A stretch of DNA of 64,000 nt from Psychrobacter sp. AH5 (GTDB taxonomy: Bacteria > Pseudomonadota > Gammaproteobacteria > Pseudomonadales > Moraxellaceae), in the NCBI RefSeq assembly GCF_040371085.1, contig NZ_JAMBMT010000001.1:2108001-2172000 (forward strand), in the 5' to 3' direction. This document shows, one piece after another, positions 1 through 8,483 of the stretch. Under the pieces are notes generated by a model. That model made no database searches. It was given only the letters and a program-made list of their open reading frames with translations, and had not been told where the DNA came from. The position numbers were made by a program, and so were the translations under genes. Each line of letters begins with the position of its first letter. Positions within the stretch are counted from its first letter, which is position 1.

Positions 1-564
1 ACCTTCCGCTTTAGCTTTTTTGAAGACCGCTGCAAATTTTGAAGGCGGGTTACCAATCTCAGCCGAATCAAGGCCGACACCGATGATATCGTCTTTATAA
101 GCTAAGGCTTGTTCAAGAGTCTCAAAGGCTTGTTGCTCTGAGAGATGACGTAAAAAGCACATAATAATACAAGAGCTAATGCCGTATTGCTCTTTAGCAT
201 CGCTAAGCGCTCTTTTGATACCACTGATGATAGTGTCAAAAGCAATACCTCGAGAAGTATGGGTTTGTGGGTCAAAAAATATCTCAGTATGAATGATATT
301 ATTCTCAACACACCTTTTAATATAGTCCCAAGTCAAATCATAAAAGTCATCTTCGGTCAGTAAAACATTGGCCCCAGCATAGTAGATATCCAAAAAAGTC
401 TGCAAGTTGGTAAAGTTATAAGCACTACGAACTTCCTCGACGCTATTATAGGGAATGGCTACGTTATTTTTGTGAGCGAGCCTAAACATCAATTCAGGCT
501 CTAAAGAGCCCTCAATATGGAGATGCAGCTCGGCTTTTGGCAATCTTTTTATCAGCTCAATCAT
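1..564 (-). CDS. Adenine deaminase (adenosine deaminase family), 3' end outside window
   Basis: Hydrolytic deaminase of the adenosine/adenine deaminase superfamily, expected to convert adenine to hypoxanthine in purine salvage. The visible 188 residues begin [20 protein letters not shown], which carries the metal-binding HxH pair of the TIM-barrel fold. The FFDPQTHT stretch and the [16 protein letters not shown] stretch resemble the adenine-specific subgroup more than true adenosine deaminases; this is recognition, not alignment. The start is the ATG at 562-564. The frame is open to the window edge, so the C-terminal half with the remaining zinc and catalytic residues is not seen. It is the last visible gene of the minus-strand LemA/TPM run, 48 bp after its neighbour. 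Confidence 0.85.
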   Translation of the reverse strand, partial: MIELIKRLPKAELHLHIEGSLEPELMFRLAHKNNVAIPYNSVEEVRSAYNFTNLQTFLDIYYAGANVLLTEDDFYDLTWDYIKRCVENNIIHTEIFFDPQTHTSRGIAFDTIISGIKRALSDAKEQYGISSCIIMCFLRHLSEQQAFETLEQALAYKDDIIGVGLDSAEIGNPPSKFAAVFKKAKAEG

Positions 565-612
565 CTTATCTCAACCTTGTTTTATACCTTATAAAGGCTT
601 TATCCATACTAT

Positions 613-1137
613 CTATTTTAAAAAGACGACCGCATCAGATAACTCATTGCCAGCGGGATCATGCTCAAGATGGTAGTATTGACGTAGCAGTTGCCCGACC
701 TCATCGAGTAAATCTGACAAACTTTCCTCGACTTTTTTATTAGCGATACCAGCTACCGCTTTGTCACACATCGCTCGCCAAACGGTGGGACTAACATGAC
801 CACTAATACCGCGATCAGCGATGATATCCAAGCTTTGTTCACAGACGTTGACATAAATTAGCACGCCGGTGTTCTCTTCGGTATCCCACACACGGTAATC
901 ACTAAACAGCTCAACAGCTCGGGCGCGCGCATCCGTATAGTAGGCGGTTTGAATAGGCAAAGCATTTTCTATAATCAAAAACACCTCTCCGCGATGACCC
1001 TTTTCAGCTTCGGTGACTTTTACGGTCAAACGTGTTCTAGCCTCAGCGGTTAGCCATCTACTATGAAGCACGGGTACAAATATGACTTGACGCCATAAGC
1101 GAGCGAAACTTGCCTGTGACGAGTTGTTTTGAACCAT
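613..1137 (-). CDS. TPM-domain protein, cytoplasmic-type short form
   Basis: A 174-residue TPM (YgcG/Psb32-type) domain protein with no signal peptide. The conserved core is present: a hydrophobic strand (GEVFLIIENALP), the WDTEENTGVLIYVNVCEQSLDI strand region, and a downstream IADRGISGHVS loop followed by a helical C-terminus. The hydrophobic tail of the YgcG type is absent. It resembles the short TPM proteins commonly found downstream of LemA and a YgcG-like TPM protein. It lies third after lemA on the same strand, 118 bp behind the Gly-rich TPM gene. TPM domains have been proposed to act in membrane-protein or photosystem maintenance or as phosphatases, but no function for this form is established. 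I make no claim beyond the fold. Confidence 0.85.
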   Translation of the reverse strand: MVQNNSSQASFARLWRQVIFVPVLHSRWLTAEARTRLTVKVTEAEKGHRGEVFLIIENALPIQTAYYTDARARAVELFSDYRVWDTEENTGVLIYVNVCEQSLDIIADRGISGHVSPTVWRAMCDKAVAGIANKKVEESLSDLLDEVGQLLRQYYHLEHDPAGNELSDAVVFLK

Positions 1138-1255
1138 GCTTGTCTTTCCTCAAATATACTATCGCGCTATGAATAAGTACCAAATCGATAAACACTGATT
1201 AAATTAAGCTCACTGCCAAACAAGCTCTTTTTTATAATAGGTAAGCGACTTTGAG

Positions 1256-2434
<1,179 letters not shown>

Positions 2435-2489
2435 CTGATCTATTTTACCTAGTGTTTTAGTCTAATAAACAGTTTACTAGAGCTCTATA

Positions 2490-3185
2490 TTAATGAGACA
2501 TCCTGATGCTATCAACTAATGAATCAATGCCTGCTGATAGTCCTGTTACATAATTTCCCTTTTGGAAATGGGGTGTCATGTCCTTATCGATGACACTAGC
2601 AACACGCTCATCTGTTAGCTCATCTTCGATATCAAGACCGGTTAAAATATAAATCTGGCGGTCATTAAGTGCCATTAATATTAATAGTCCGTTATTGTTC
2701 TCAGAACTCCCCAGTTGCCAACTTTTTGCCACTTTCATCGAATAATCAAAAATGGGTGTATCTTGTGTAGTTGCAACAACGACAATTCCTATTTGTAGCA
2801 ATCCTTCTTCATAAATCTCACGCAATTTTTCATTCAAATAAGTAAGCTCAGCCGTGCTTAAGCTATTAGTAAAATCATTAACCGGATGCTTAAGCTGTTT
2901 GCTTAAAGCTTCTGGTGTAATGTAGGTTTCTGATAAGTCCTTATCAACAAAAGAAGGTTTAAGTACCTCTTTAGTTGTTGAAAGGTTTTCTGTTGAAGTT
3001 AGCTGACTCCTTGTTGAGTAAATTTCTTTTTCAGCAATTTCGCTTTTAAACGGATCACTATAACTTTTGGCCTCTTGAACTATTACATCATCATGATTAC
3101 AAGCACTTAAGAAAAACTGGCTTACTAATAAAGTAGTAAAAATAAAACCTTTTCCAAGCCTTAGATTTTCACGCCATAACTTCAC
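2490..3185 (-). CDS. TPM-domain lipoprotein, divergent paralogue
   Basis: A 231-residue predicted lipoprotein. The signal peptide ends in the lipobox FLSAC (Cys at about residue 29) and is followed by a charged linker and one TPM domain (about 100-231). The domain clearly matches the adjacent Gly-rich paralogue (PIFDYS, WQLG, GLLILMALNDRQIYI), but the usual SGYGLEG loop has become TGLDIEDEL. The membrane segment and Gly tail are missing and the protein stops right after the domain. It sits between lemA and the YgcG-like gene with spacers of 52 and 55 bp, so it is probably cotranscribed. The arrangement suggests local duplication followed by change of anchor. Function is not known. Confidence 0.8.
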   Translation of the reverse strand: MKLWRENLRLGKGFIFTTLLVSQFFLSACNHDDVIVQEAKSYSDPFKSEIAEKEIYSTRSQLTSTENLSTTKEVLKPSFVDKDLSETYITPEALSKQLKHPVNDFTNSLSTAELTYLNEKLREIYEEGLLQIGIVVVATTQDTPIFDYSMKVAKSWQLGSSENNNGLLILMALNDRQIYILTGLDIEDELTDERVASVIDKDMTPHFQKGNYVTGLSAGIDSLVDSIRMSH

Positions 3186-3237
3186 TAAAACCTACCTTAC
3201 TATTTGAAAATAGTTAATTAGCGGTTTTTGCAAACAG

Positions 3238-3849
3238 CTACTCACCAAAATTAACTTCAGGTGCTGTGGAAATAGCGTCTTCATTGTCGACCGTAAAGTT
3301 CGGCTTGGCATCCATCCCAAATACCTTGGCGGTAATATTGGTTGGAAATTGACGCACAGTAGTATTATAACCCTGCACTTCTTGAATATAGCGGTTACGA
3401 GCTACAGCAATACGGTTTTCCGTGCCTTCTAATTGCGCCTGTAAATCTTGAAATAAAGCATCAGATTTTAGATCAGGATAGCGCTCTGAGACTGCCATCA
3501 GTCTTGATAAAGCACCAGTGAGCTGGGACTGCGCCTCAGCGTAGCGCTCCATTGCCTCAGGATCATTCAATAATTCAGGCGTCACCGTGATACCGCCTGC
3601 CTGCGAACGCGCTGCCGCCACTTCCGTGAATATCTCTTGTTCTTGATCGGCATATTGCTGTACTACTTTTACCAAATTAGGTACCAAGTCCGCTCGGCGC
3701 TGATACTGGTTGACAACCTCCGACCAAGAGGCGGTAACTTGCTCATCTTGAGCCTGCAAGTTGTTATAACCACAACCACTTAAACTTACAGCAGAGGTTG
3801 CTAATACCGCTGATAACAGCATGGGTTTAAGGATAGATTTACGTGTCAT
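3238..3849 (-). CDS. lemA: LemA family lipoprotein
   Basis: A 203-residue LemA-family protein. A signal peptide with lipobox SLSGC (Cys at about residue 26) precedes the LemA domain, recognised from the NNLQAQDEQVTASWSEV opening, the QYQRRADLVPNLVKVV segment and the later RNRYIQEVQGYNTTVRQFP helix. LemA proteins are coiled helical bundles anchored in the envelope; their biochemical role is unsettled, but they are commonly encoded with TPM-domain proteins, as here. It is the first gene of the minus-strand run lemA, TPM, TPM, TPM, adenine deaminase. The start is the ATG at 3847-3849, preceded on the coding strand by GGAG. The region upstream is a long noncoding stretch shared with the divergent symporter gene. 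Confidence 0.92.
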   Translation of the reverse strand: MTRKSILKPMLLSAVLATSAVSLSGCGYNNLQAQDEQVTASWSEVVNQYQRRADLVPNLVKVVQQYADQEQEIFTEVAAARSQAGGITVTPELLNDPEAMERYAEAQSQLTGALSRLMAVSERYPDLKSDALFQDLQAQLEGTENRIAVARNRYIQEVQGYNTTVRQFPTNITAKVFGMDAKPNFTVDNEDAISTAPEVNFGE

Positions 3850-3995
3850 CTCTATTTCTCCAAAGAGTAAGCTTTAATAATAAAGCATATAAACTACTAT
3901 AATATAGTTAATATAAGGTTATGGTGCTAATAATGGCAACATCATAGCCGTTTTACAATTGACCGTTACTAAAACACAACCGCAATATTATTAGT

Positions 3996-4023
3996 AACCC
4001 TCGATAACATAAGGGTTTTTTCT
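3996..4023 (+). terminator. Orphan intrinsic terminator-like hairpin
   Basis: AACCCT (3996-4001) can pair with AGGGTT (4012-4017), followed by a T tract on the plus strand. No plus-strand gene lies upstream, because lemA runs the other way, so it would end an unannotated short transcript or be a chance hairpin. Confidence 0.45.
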
Positions 4024-4127
4024 ACACTCAATTATGGATATCAATACAACTGATCTTGAGATTTATTATTAATCATCAATTATTATTTTTATGCAAAAAA
4101 TAAGTTATGAGTTAAGAAATATCTAGT

Positions 4128-4152
4128 AATTTGCCAAAAACTGTGGCAAATT
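4128..4152. promoter_or_regulatory. Interrupted palindrome, 9-bp arms
   Basis: AATTTGCCA (4128-4136) and TGGCAAATT (4144-4152) are perfect inverted arms around a 7-base spacer. The geometry fits a dimeric regulator site or a stem-loop. There is no T tract, so a terminator is unlikely. No regulator gene is adjacent. Confidence 0.35.
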
Positions 4153-4496
4153 GCTGTTACGCAGCCGTACGGTTGACATACATTTAGCAGTATATTTAGT
4201 ACTATGTAGAGATAGTCTGTTACAAACACTAAATATTTAGAGTATAGTTATTAAGTCATTGGTTAGTACTGATGGACCCGTTATTTTATTTTATGATGTT
4301 TTAAAACATTAGCTTATGATATTTTAAGTCATTATAAAGTGATAAAACTGCTATATTATAACAACCAATACGGCAAAAGGAATTGCACCGCAGCTTACTA
4401 GCTTCTTCAAATATTTACCTAGAGGTATTAATAGAGTGAGTAAGTAAGATTAGCGGGTAAACACAGACAACTAATATCCATACTCAGTAGTCAATT

Positions 4497-4545
4497 TAAT
4501 AGAAGCACTAATTACTGTTAACGGTCATGCCGCTTCTTTTATTAT
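4497..4545 (+). promoter_or_regulatory. Leader hairpin before the symporter gene
   Basis: TAATAGAAGC (4497-4506) pairs with GCTTCTTTTA (4532-4541) with one mismatch and is followed by a T-rich stretch, ending about 35 bases before the symporter ATG. It could be an attenuator or simply a leader structure. Confidence 0.35.
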
Positions 4546-4578
4546 TTTCTCTGCTGAGGACGTTTGAGGAATATAGAT

Positions 4579-6129
4579 ATGGAAGGTTTAGTCAATCTAG
4601 TAAACGGAATTATTTGGAGCCCAGCGTTAGTTTACCTCTGTTTGGGCGCAGGTTTATTTTATTCTATTATGACGCGCTTCGTACAAGTGCGTCTTTTTGG
4701 TGAAATGATTAAACTACTCTTCACTGGTAAGTCTAGTGCTGATGGTATTTCATCATTTCAGGCCCTTGCCGTCTCTCTAGCGGGACGTGTAGGTATGGGT
4801 AACATCGCAGGGGTTGCCGCTGCTATTGGTTTTGGTGGCCCAGGCGCGGTATTTTGGATGTGGGTAGTAGCCTTTTTAGGCGCTTCAACCGCTTATGTCG
4901 AAGCCACATTGGCACAGATTTACAAAGAAAAAGACGTGGTGACCGGCGAATATCGTGGTGGTCCTGCTTATTACTTTGAGCGTGCCCTAGGTCAAAAATG
5001 GTACGGTATTATCTTTGCCATCTCCTCTATTTTAGCTTGTGGTATGTTCTTACCAGGCGTACAGGCTAACGGCGTTATCAATGCTTTTGCTCAGGTTATG
5101 GGTGAAGGTACAGTTATGAATATCGGCAGCCTAGAAGTTGGCTCTATGCGTCTAGTTGCCTTAGGTATTATCCTTTTTGTATTAGGGGTCATCATCTTTG
5201 GTGGTATTAAGCGTATTGCAACCTTTACTGAGTACGCAGTCCCTTTTATGGCGCTAGGTTATATCATCTTAGCTCTAATTATCATGTTCTCTAATCTTAG
5301 CCTGATCCCTGATGTATTTGGCATGATCGTAGGTGACGCCTTCACAGCTCAAGCAGGCTTCGGTGCTGCTATCGGTTGGGGTGTAAAACGTGGTATTTAC
5401 TCTAACGAAGCTGGACAAGGTACAGGCCCTCACGCTGCTGCTGCTGCTGAAGTTGAGCATCCCTCACAGCAGGGTCTAGTACAGGCATTCTCAGTCTATG
5501 TCGATACCTTACTAGTCTGTTCGGCTACTGCCTTTATGATTTTATCTACTGGTATGTACAACATTCAAGGTACTCTACCAGACGGTCAATTCATCGTACA
5601 AAACGTGGCCGCTACTACTGAGATTAACGCGCCAGCCTTTACCCAAATGGCGATGGAATCCGTCTATGGTAATTTTGGTAATACCTTTATTGCAATCGCG
5701 GTATTCTTCTTTGCCTTTACTACTATTTTAGCTTATTACTATATTGCTGAGGTGAACGTAGCTTACTTAACTCGTTTCTTAGGCCGTAATGCTAATAAGA
5801 CAGGTTTATTCTTAGTCAAAGTACTAATTATGGTTATGGTCGCTTATGGTGGTCTTAACTCAGCAGGTTACATCTGGGCTATCGGTGACATCGGTGTAGG
5901 CTTGATGGCTTGGTTAAATATCGTTGGTATCTTAGTTATCTTTGTTGTAGCACGTCCGACGCTTACTATGCTTAGAGACTATGAAGCGCAGCGTAAAGCT
6001 GGCGTAGCACGCTATAGCTTTGATCCAAAGAAATTCGGTATCAAAAATGCGCCTTACTGGGAAGAGCGTCATCTTAAAGAGCAAGAATTGCTTAAGCAAG
6101 ATGCCCTTCGCAAACAGCCTAGAGTATAA
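4579..6129 (+). CDS. Sodium:alanine/glycine symporter (AGCS family)
   Basis: A 516-residue inner-membrane transporter of the AGCS (DagA/AlsT) family, which couples Na+ entry to uptake of small neutral amino acids. Signature stretches are present: SLAGRVGMGNIAGVAAAIG near the N-terminus, FWMWVVAFLGASTAYVEATLAQ, GGPAYYFERALG, and KRGIYSNEAGQGTGPHAAA in the middle. The rest is hydrophobic segments as expected for the family's roughly eleven helices. I place the start at the ATG 4579-4581, with TGAGGA at a good distance, rather than the in-frame TTG at 4564. The gene is monocistronic, with a long untranslated leader before it and a strong terminator after it. The substrate cannot be fixed from sequence. 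Confidence 0.93.
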   Translation: MEGLVNLVNGIIWSPALVYLCLGAGLFYSIMTRFVQVRLFGEMIKLLFTGKSSADGISSFQALAVSLAGRVGMGNIAGVAAAIGFGGPGAVFWMWVVAFLGASTAYVEATLAQIYKEKDVVTGEYRGGPAYYFERALGQKWYGIIFAISSILACGMFLPGVQANGVINAFAQVMGEGTVMNIGSLEVGSMRLVALGIILFVLGVIIFGGIKRIATFTEYAVPFMALGYIILALIIMFSNLSLIPDVFGMIVGDAFTAQAGFGAAIGWGVKRGIYSNEAGQGTGPHAAAAAEVEHPSQQGLVQAFSVYVDTLLVCSATAFMILSTGMYNIQGTLPDGQFIVQNVAATTEINAPAFTQMAMESVYGNFGNTFIAIAVFFFAFTTILAYYYIAEVNVAYLTRFLGRNANKTGLFLVKVLIMVMVAYGGLNSAGYIWAIGDIGVGLMAWLNIVGILVIFVVARPTLTMLRDYEAQRKAGVARYSFDPKKFGIKNAPYWEERHLKEQELLKQDALRKQPRV

Positions 6130-6174
6130 GTCTAACTAGCAGAATTTTTGCTAAAGATGATTTGCTCTTTTGAT

Positions 6175-6207
6175 AAAAACTCGCAGCTTAGGTTGCGAGT
6201 TTTTTTA
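6175..6207 (+). terminator. Intrinsic terminator of the symporter gene
   Basis: ACTCGCA (6179-6185) pairs with TGCGAGT (6194-6200) and is followed by seven T. Confidence 0.9.
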
Positions 6208-6333
6208 TTTTTGCATTCACCTCTTAGCCAGCTAGTTTAGATTAGTAAGTTTATATAGCTCTACTACAGCTCTACTACTGATTAGTATTCACTTATTGAT
6301 ACTCACCAGCTTGGCTACTTTATCTTCATCCAC

Positions 6334-6364
6334 AAAAAAGCCCAGCATTAACAGCTAGGCTTTT
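6334..6364 (-). terminator. Intrinsic terminator of the first fasciclin gene
   Basis: On the minus strand, AAAAGCCTAGC and GCTGGGCTTTT form a near-perfect stem followed by a T tract, about 40 bases after the stop codon of the gene at 6404-7009. Confidence 0.85.
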
Positions 6365-6403
6365 GGAGAAGTTAAATAACTATAATAAGTTCATACGCTG
6401 AAC

Positions 6404-7009
6404 TTACTCAGGCATTAATACTGCATCGATAGTATGCACTACCCCATTGGTAGCCATGATATCTGTACCCGTAATATTAGCAGTACCACCGATAGCATCT
6501 GTAATGACGTTAGCATCACTGATAGAAATAGTAGCACCATTGACCGTTTCGATATCAGTACCGTAAGGAATATCAGCTGCTTTTACAACCATAGGTACGA
6601 CATGATAAGGAAGTACTTTTTTGAGCAAATCTGTATTTGCTAGTAGCTCTTCTTTTGTCACGCCTAGTTTTTCTAGGACTGGAGCAAAAGCATCATCAGT
6701 TGGTGCAAATACAGTATAAGTTCCTGCATCCATCATCATAGTATCTAATCCAGCGGCTTGTAACGCTGCTGTCAAGATAGTTAGATTCTCATTACCTGCT
6801 GCTATCTCAGCAATAGACTGAGTGGCCATAGTCTCTGCCATTGGGTCCACTTCCACTGCTGGATCAACGACAACTTCAGGCTCAACGACTTCTTCAGTAG
6901 TGGTTACTTCTGGCTCTACAGGATCAGCAACGGTTTCTGTATCGTTACAGGCAGCTAGTGATAGAGCAGTAGTAGCAATCGCTAGAGATAATAAAGTCTT
7001 TTTTAACAT
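6404..7009 (-). CDS. Fasciclin (FAS1) domain lipoprotein
   Basis: A 201-residue predicted lipoprotein with signal peptide and lipobox SLAAC (Cys at about residue 21), then an acidic Glu/Val/Pro/Asp linker (about 25-60). A single FAS1 domain follows (about 62-201). FAS1 hallmarks are TVFAPTDDAFAPVLEKLG in the first half and the ATNGVVHTIDAVLMPE end block. Bacterial FAS1 proteins are usually secreted or envelope-bound adhesion or matrix proteins; a specific partner cannot be read here. It is followed by its own terminator. A second FAS1 lipoprotein lies about 490 bp upstream on the same strand, so the pair probably arose by duplication. Confidence 0.92.
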   Translation of the reverse strand: MLKKTLLSLAIATTALSLAACNDTETVADPVEPEVTTTEEVVEPEVVVDPAVEVDPMAETMATQSIAEIAAGNENLTILTAALQAAGLDTMMMDAGTYTVFAPTDDAFAPVLEKLGVTKEELLANTDLLKKVLPYHVVPMVVKAADIPYGTDIETVNGATISISDANVITDAIGGTANITGTDIMATNGVVHTIDAVLMPE

Positions 7010-7202
7010 AGAGATATCCTTTCCAATTAATATTAAGTAAAAAACGTTTTTTACAAACTTATAGTCACTAAATATTTGTAAATGCAGTAACTATAACTAT
7101 CGTTAGCAATTATCTGTAATTGCTAGACTATAACAGTGAATTAAATACGGGAACTACTAATATTAAACGATAAAATACAACATTAGTAATCTATCTGCTA
7201 GC

Positions 7203-7436
7203 TTAACACAAAACACGACTCATGCTATGTATAGGTATTGATATGAGTATTACTTTTGGTAAAGCTAAGACTAGCTTTAGGGTAGTAGATAGATTTAATA
7301 AAAAGTAGACTTTGTAATCTGCTGGGTGGTTTTGATAAGCGGTTGATAATAGTGTCAATATTATCAATATTAAAAGTACCGCTATCAAAGCACCAATTAT
7401 CAAAGCGCCAATATCGAAATTCTCCAATATTGGCAC
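7203..7436 (-). CDS. Possible small membrane protein, doubtful
   Basis: An open frame of 77 codons in the 490-bp gap between the two fasciclin genes. It would start at a GTG (7434-7436) with no clear ribosome binding site. The N-terminal third is strongly hydrophobic (GALIIGALIAVLLILIILTLL), consistent with one membrane helix, while the remainder is unremarkable. I recognise no family. The hydrophobic part comes partly from a local repeat of GCTTTGATA-like units, so it may be chance. Confidence 0.25.
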   Translation of the reverse strand: MPILENFDIGALIIGALIAVLLILIILTLLSTAYQNHPADYKVYFLLNLSTTLKLVLALPKVILISIPIHSMSRVLC

Positions 7437-7500
7437 TTTTTATTATTACTATCGCTGATACTTATAGTGGGGCTAAGGTTTTATTAGCGCTTAAGTAGGT

Positions 7501-8055
7501 TTATTTAGGTAATAACACTTTGTCGATAACGTGTACTACGCCGTTAGTAGCCATAATGTCGGTTTTTAGAATGTTGGCTGTACGACCGTTCTCATCCATC
7601 AATGTCCCTTGTGGCGTAATCATCAACGTATCATTACTAAGCATAGTGACATTGCCAGGCATAACATCTTTTTTGTAGACAGGCGCACTACCGTTGATGA
7701 CATGATAAGATAAAATCTTGGTCAATAGCGGCTTATTAGCAAAAAGCTGGGCTTTGGTCATACCAGTTTCTGCCAAGGCTTGCGCAAAGGCGGCATTAGT
7801 GGGCGCTAATATCGTAAAATTAGTGTCAGGGTTAGACAATGCACCAGCCAATCCTGCTGCTTGCACTGCCTCTACTAGAATTGAGAAGTCAGCATTGCTT
7901 TGTGCCACTTGTACTACATTCATATTCGCCATAGCAGGCTTTATCATCGGTGTTTTCATTGCAGCGCTCTTGGCAGGCATCATATTATTACAAGCCGAAA
8001 GGCCTGCTAATGATATTGCTAATGCTCCAATGGTCGCCAGTTTAGTCATTTTCAT
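7501..8055 (-). CDS. Fasciclin (FAS1) domain lipoprotein, second copy
   Basis: A 184-residue predicted lipoprotein. The frame is open from 8082, but I start at the ATG 8053-8055 because AAGGA lies 7 bases upstream and the product then begins MKMTKLATIGALAISLAGLS, a clean signal peptide ending in lipobox GLSAC. The FAS1 domain fills the rest: FTILAPTNAAFAQALAE in the first half and the ATNGVVHVIDKVLLPK end block. The linker is short and Met/Ala/Lys-rich, unlike the acidic linker of the first copy. It presumably has a similar envelope role. A 428-bp noncoding region separates it from the divergent metH gene. Confidence 0.92.
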   Translation of the reverse strand: MKMTKLATIGALAISLAGLSACNNMMPAKSAAMKTPMIKPAMANMNVVQVAQSNADFSILVEAVQAAGLAGALSNPDTNFTILAPTNAAFAQALAETGMTKAQLFANKPLLTKILSYHVINGSAPVYKKDVMPGNVTMLSNDTLMITPQGTLMDENGRTANILKTDIMATNGVVHVIDKVLLPK

Positions 8056-8483
8056 AGTGATATCCTTATTTATGAGAGCCATGCTACTAATTATTTTAAA
8101 GAGTAGTATTTTATCTATTAAAGTTAATTATTCTAAGATTTGCTTGTAAAAGACACCATTACAAAGAAAGCTATCAAAAAATATAAAAACTAGTAAGTAA
8201 TTCTTATATAACGGTAATTCTTCTAAACTTAAATTAACATATAGCACAATAATATAATTCTACTATTACGCTACTTTTTGTAATGAGAATGTAAGTTTTG
8301 ACTGTTTTTTAGACAGCTATGCAACCTTGATTAAATAAAGGGTATAAGGATAATCACTCTAGCGCTAAGTGGGCCCTGACTGCCTAGGTTTTCATGCTAA
8401 AATAGCTCTCATTTGACTCTATACTTTATATATAATTAGCTGATTCACTCCTCTATATAACTGACGATATAAGCTGTATTCCT
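8056..8483. other. 428-bp intergenic region, fasciclin/metH divergent promoters
   Basis: No gene is seen. The region must hold the promoters of the minus-strand fasciclin gene and plus-strand metH. I looked for the conserved B12-box of a cobalamin riboswitch ahead of metH and did not find it. Confidence 0.6.
8375..8403 (+). promoter_or_regulatory. Candidate metH promoter
   Basis: An extended -10 element, TG-C-TAAAAT (8395-8403), lies about 80 bases before the start codon, with a weak CTGACT-like -35 around 8376-8381. The call rests on motif resemblance only. Confidence 0.35.

Larger units (their letters stand above)
3850..4578. other. 729-bp AT-rich region between divergent lemA and symporter genes
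   Basis: No coding frame is supported here. I see a plus-strand terminator-like hairpin (3996-4023), a palindrome with 9-bp arms (4128-4152) and a hairpin directly before the symporter start (4497-4545), each listed separately. The palindromic AT stretch CTATAATATAG at 3896-3906 could supply a -10 element in either direction. The length is much more than two promoters need. Confidence 0.7.

Noticed and set aside
8150..8480. Cobalamin riboswitch before metH
   Set aside because: I looked for the conserved B12-box and aptamer core and found no match; only an ordinary promoter-like -10 is visible.
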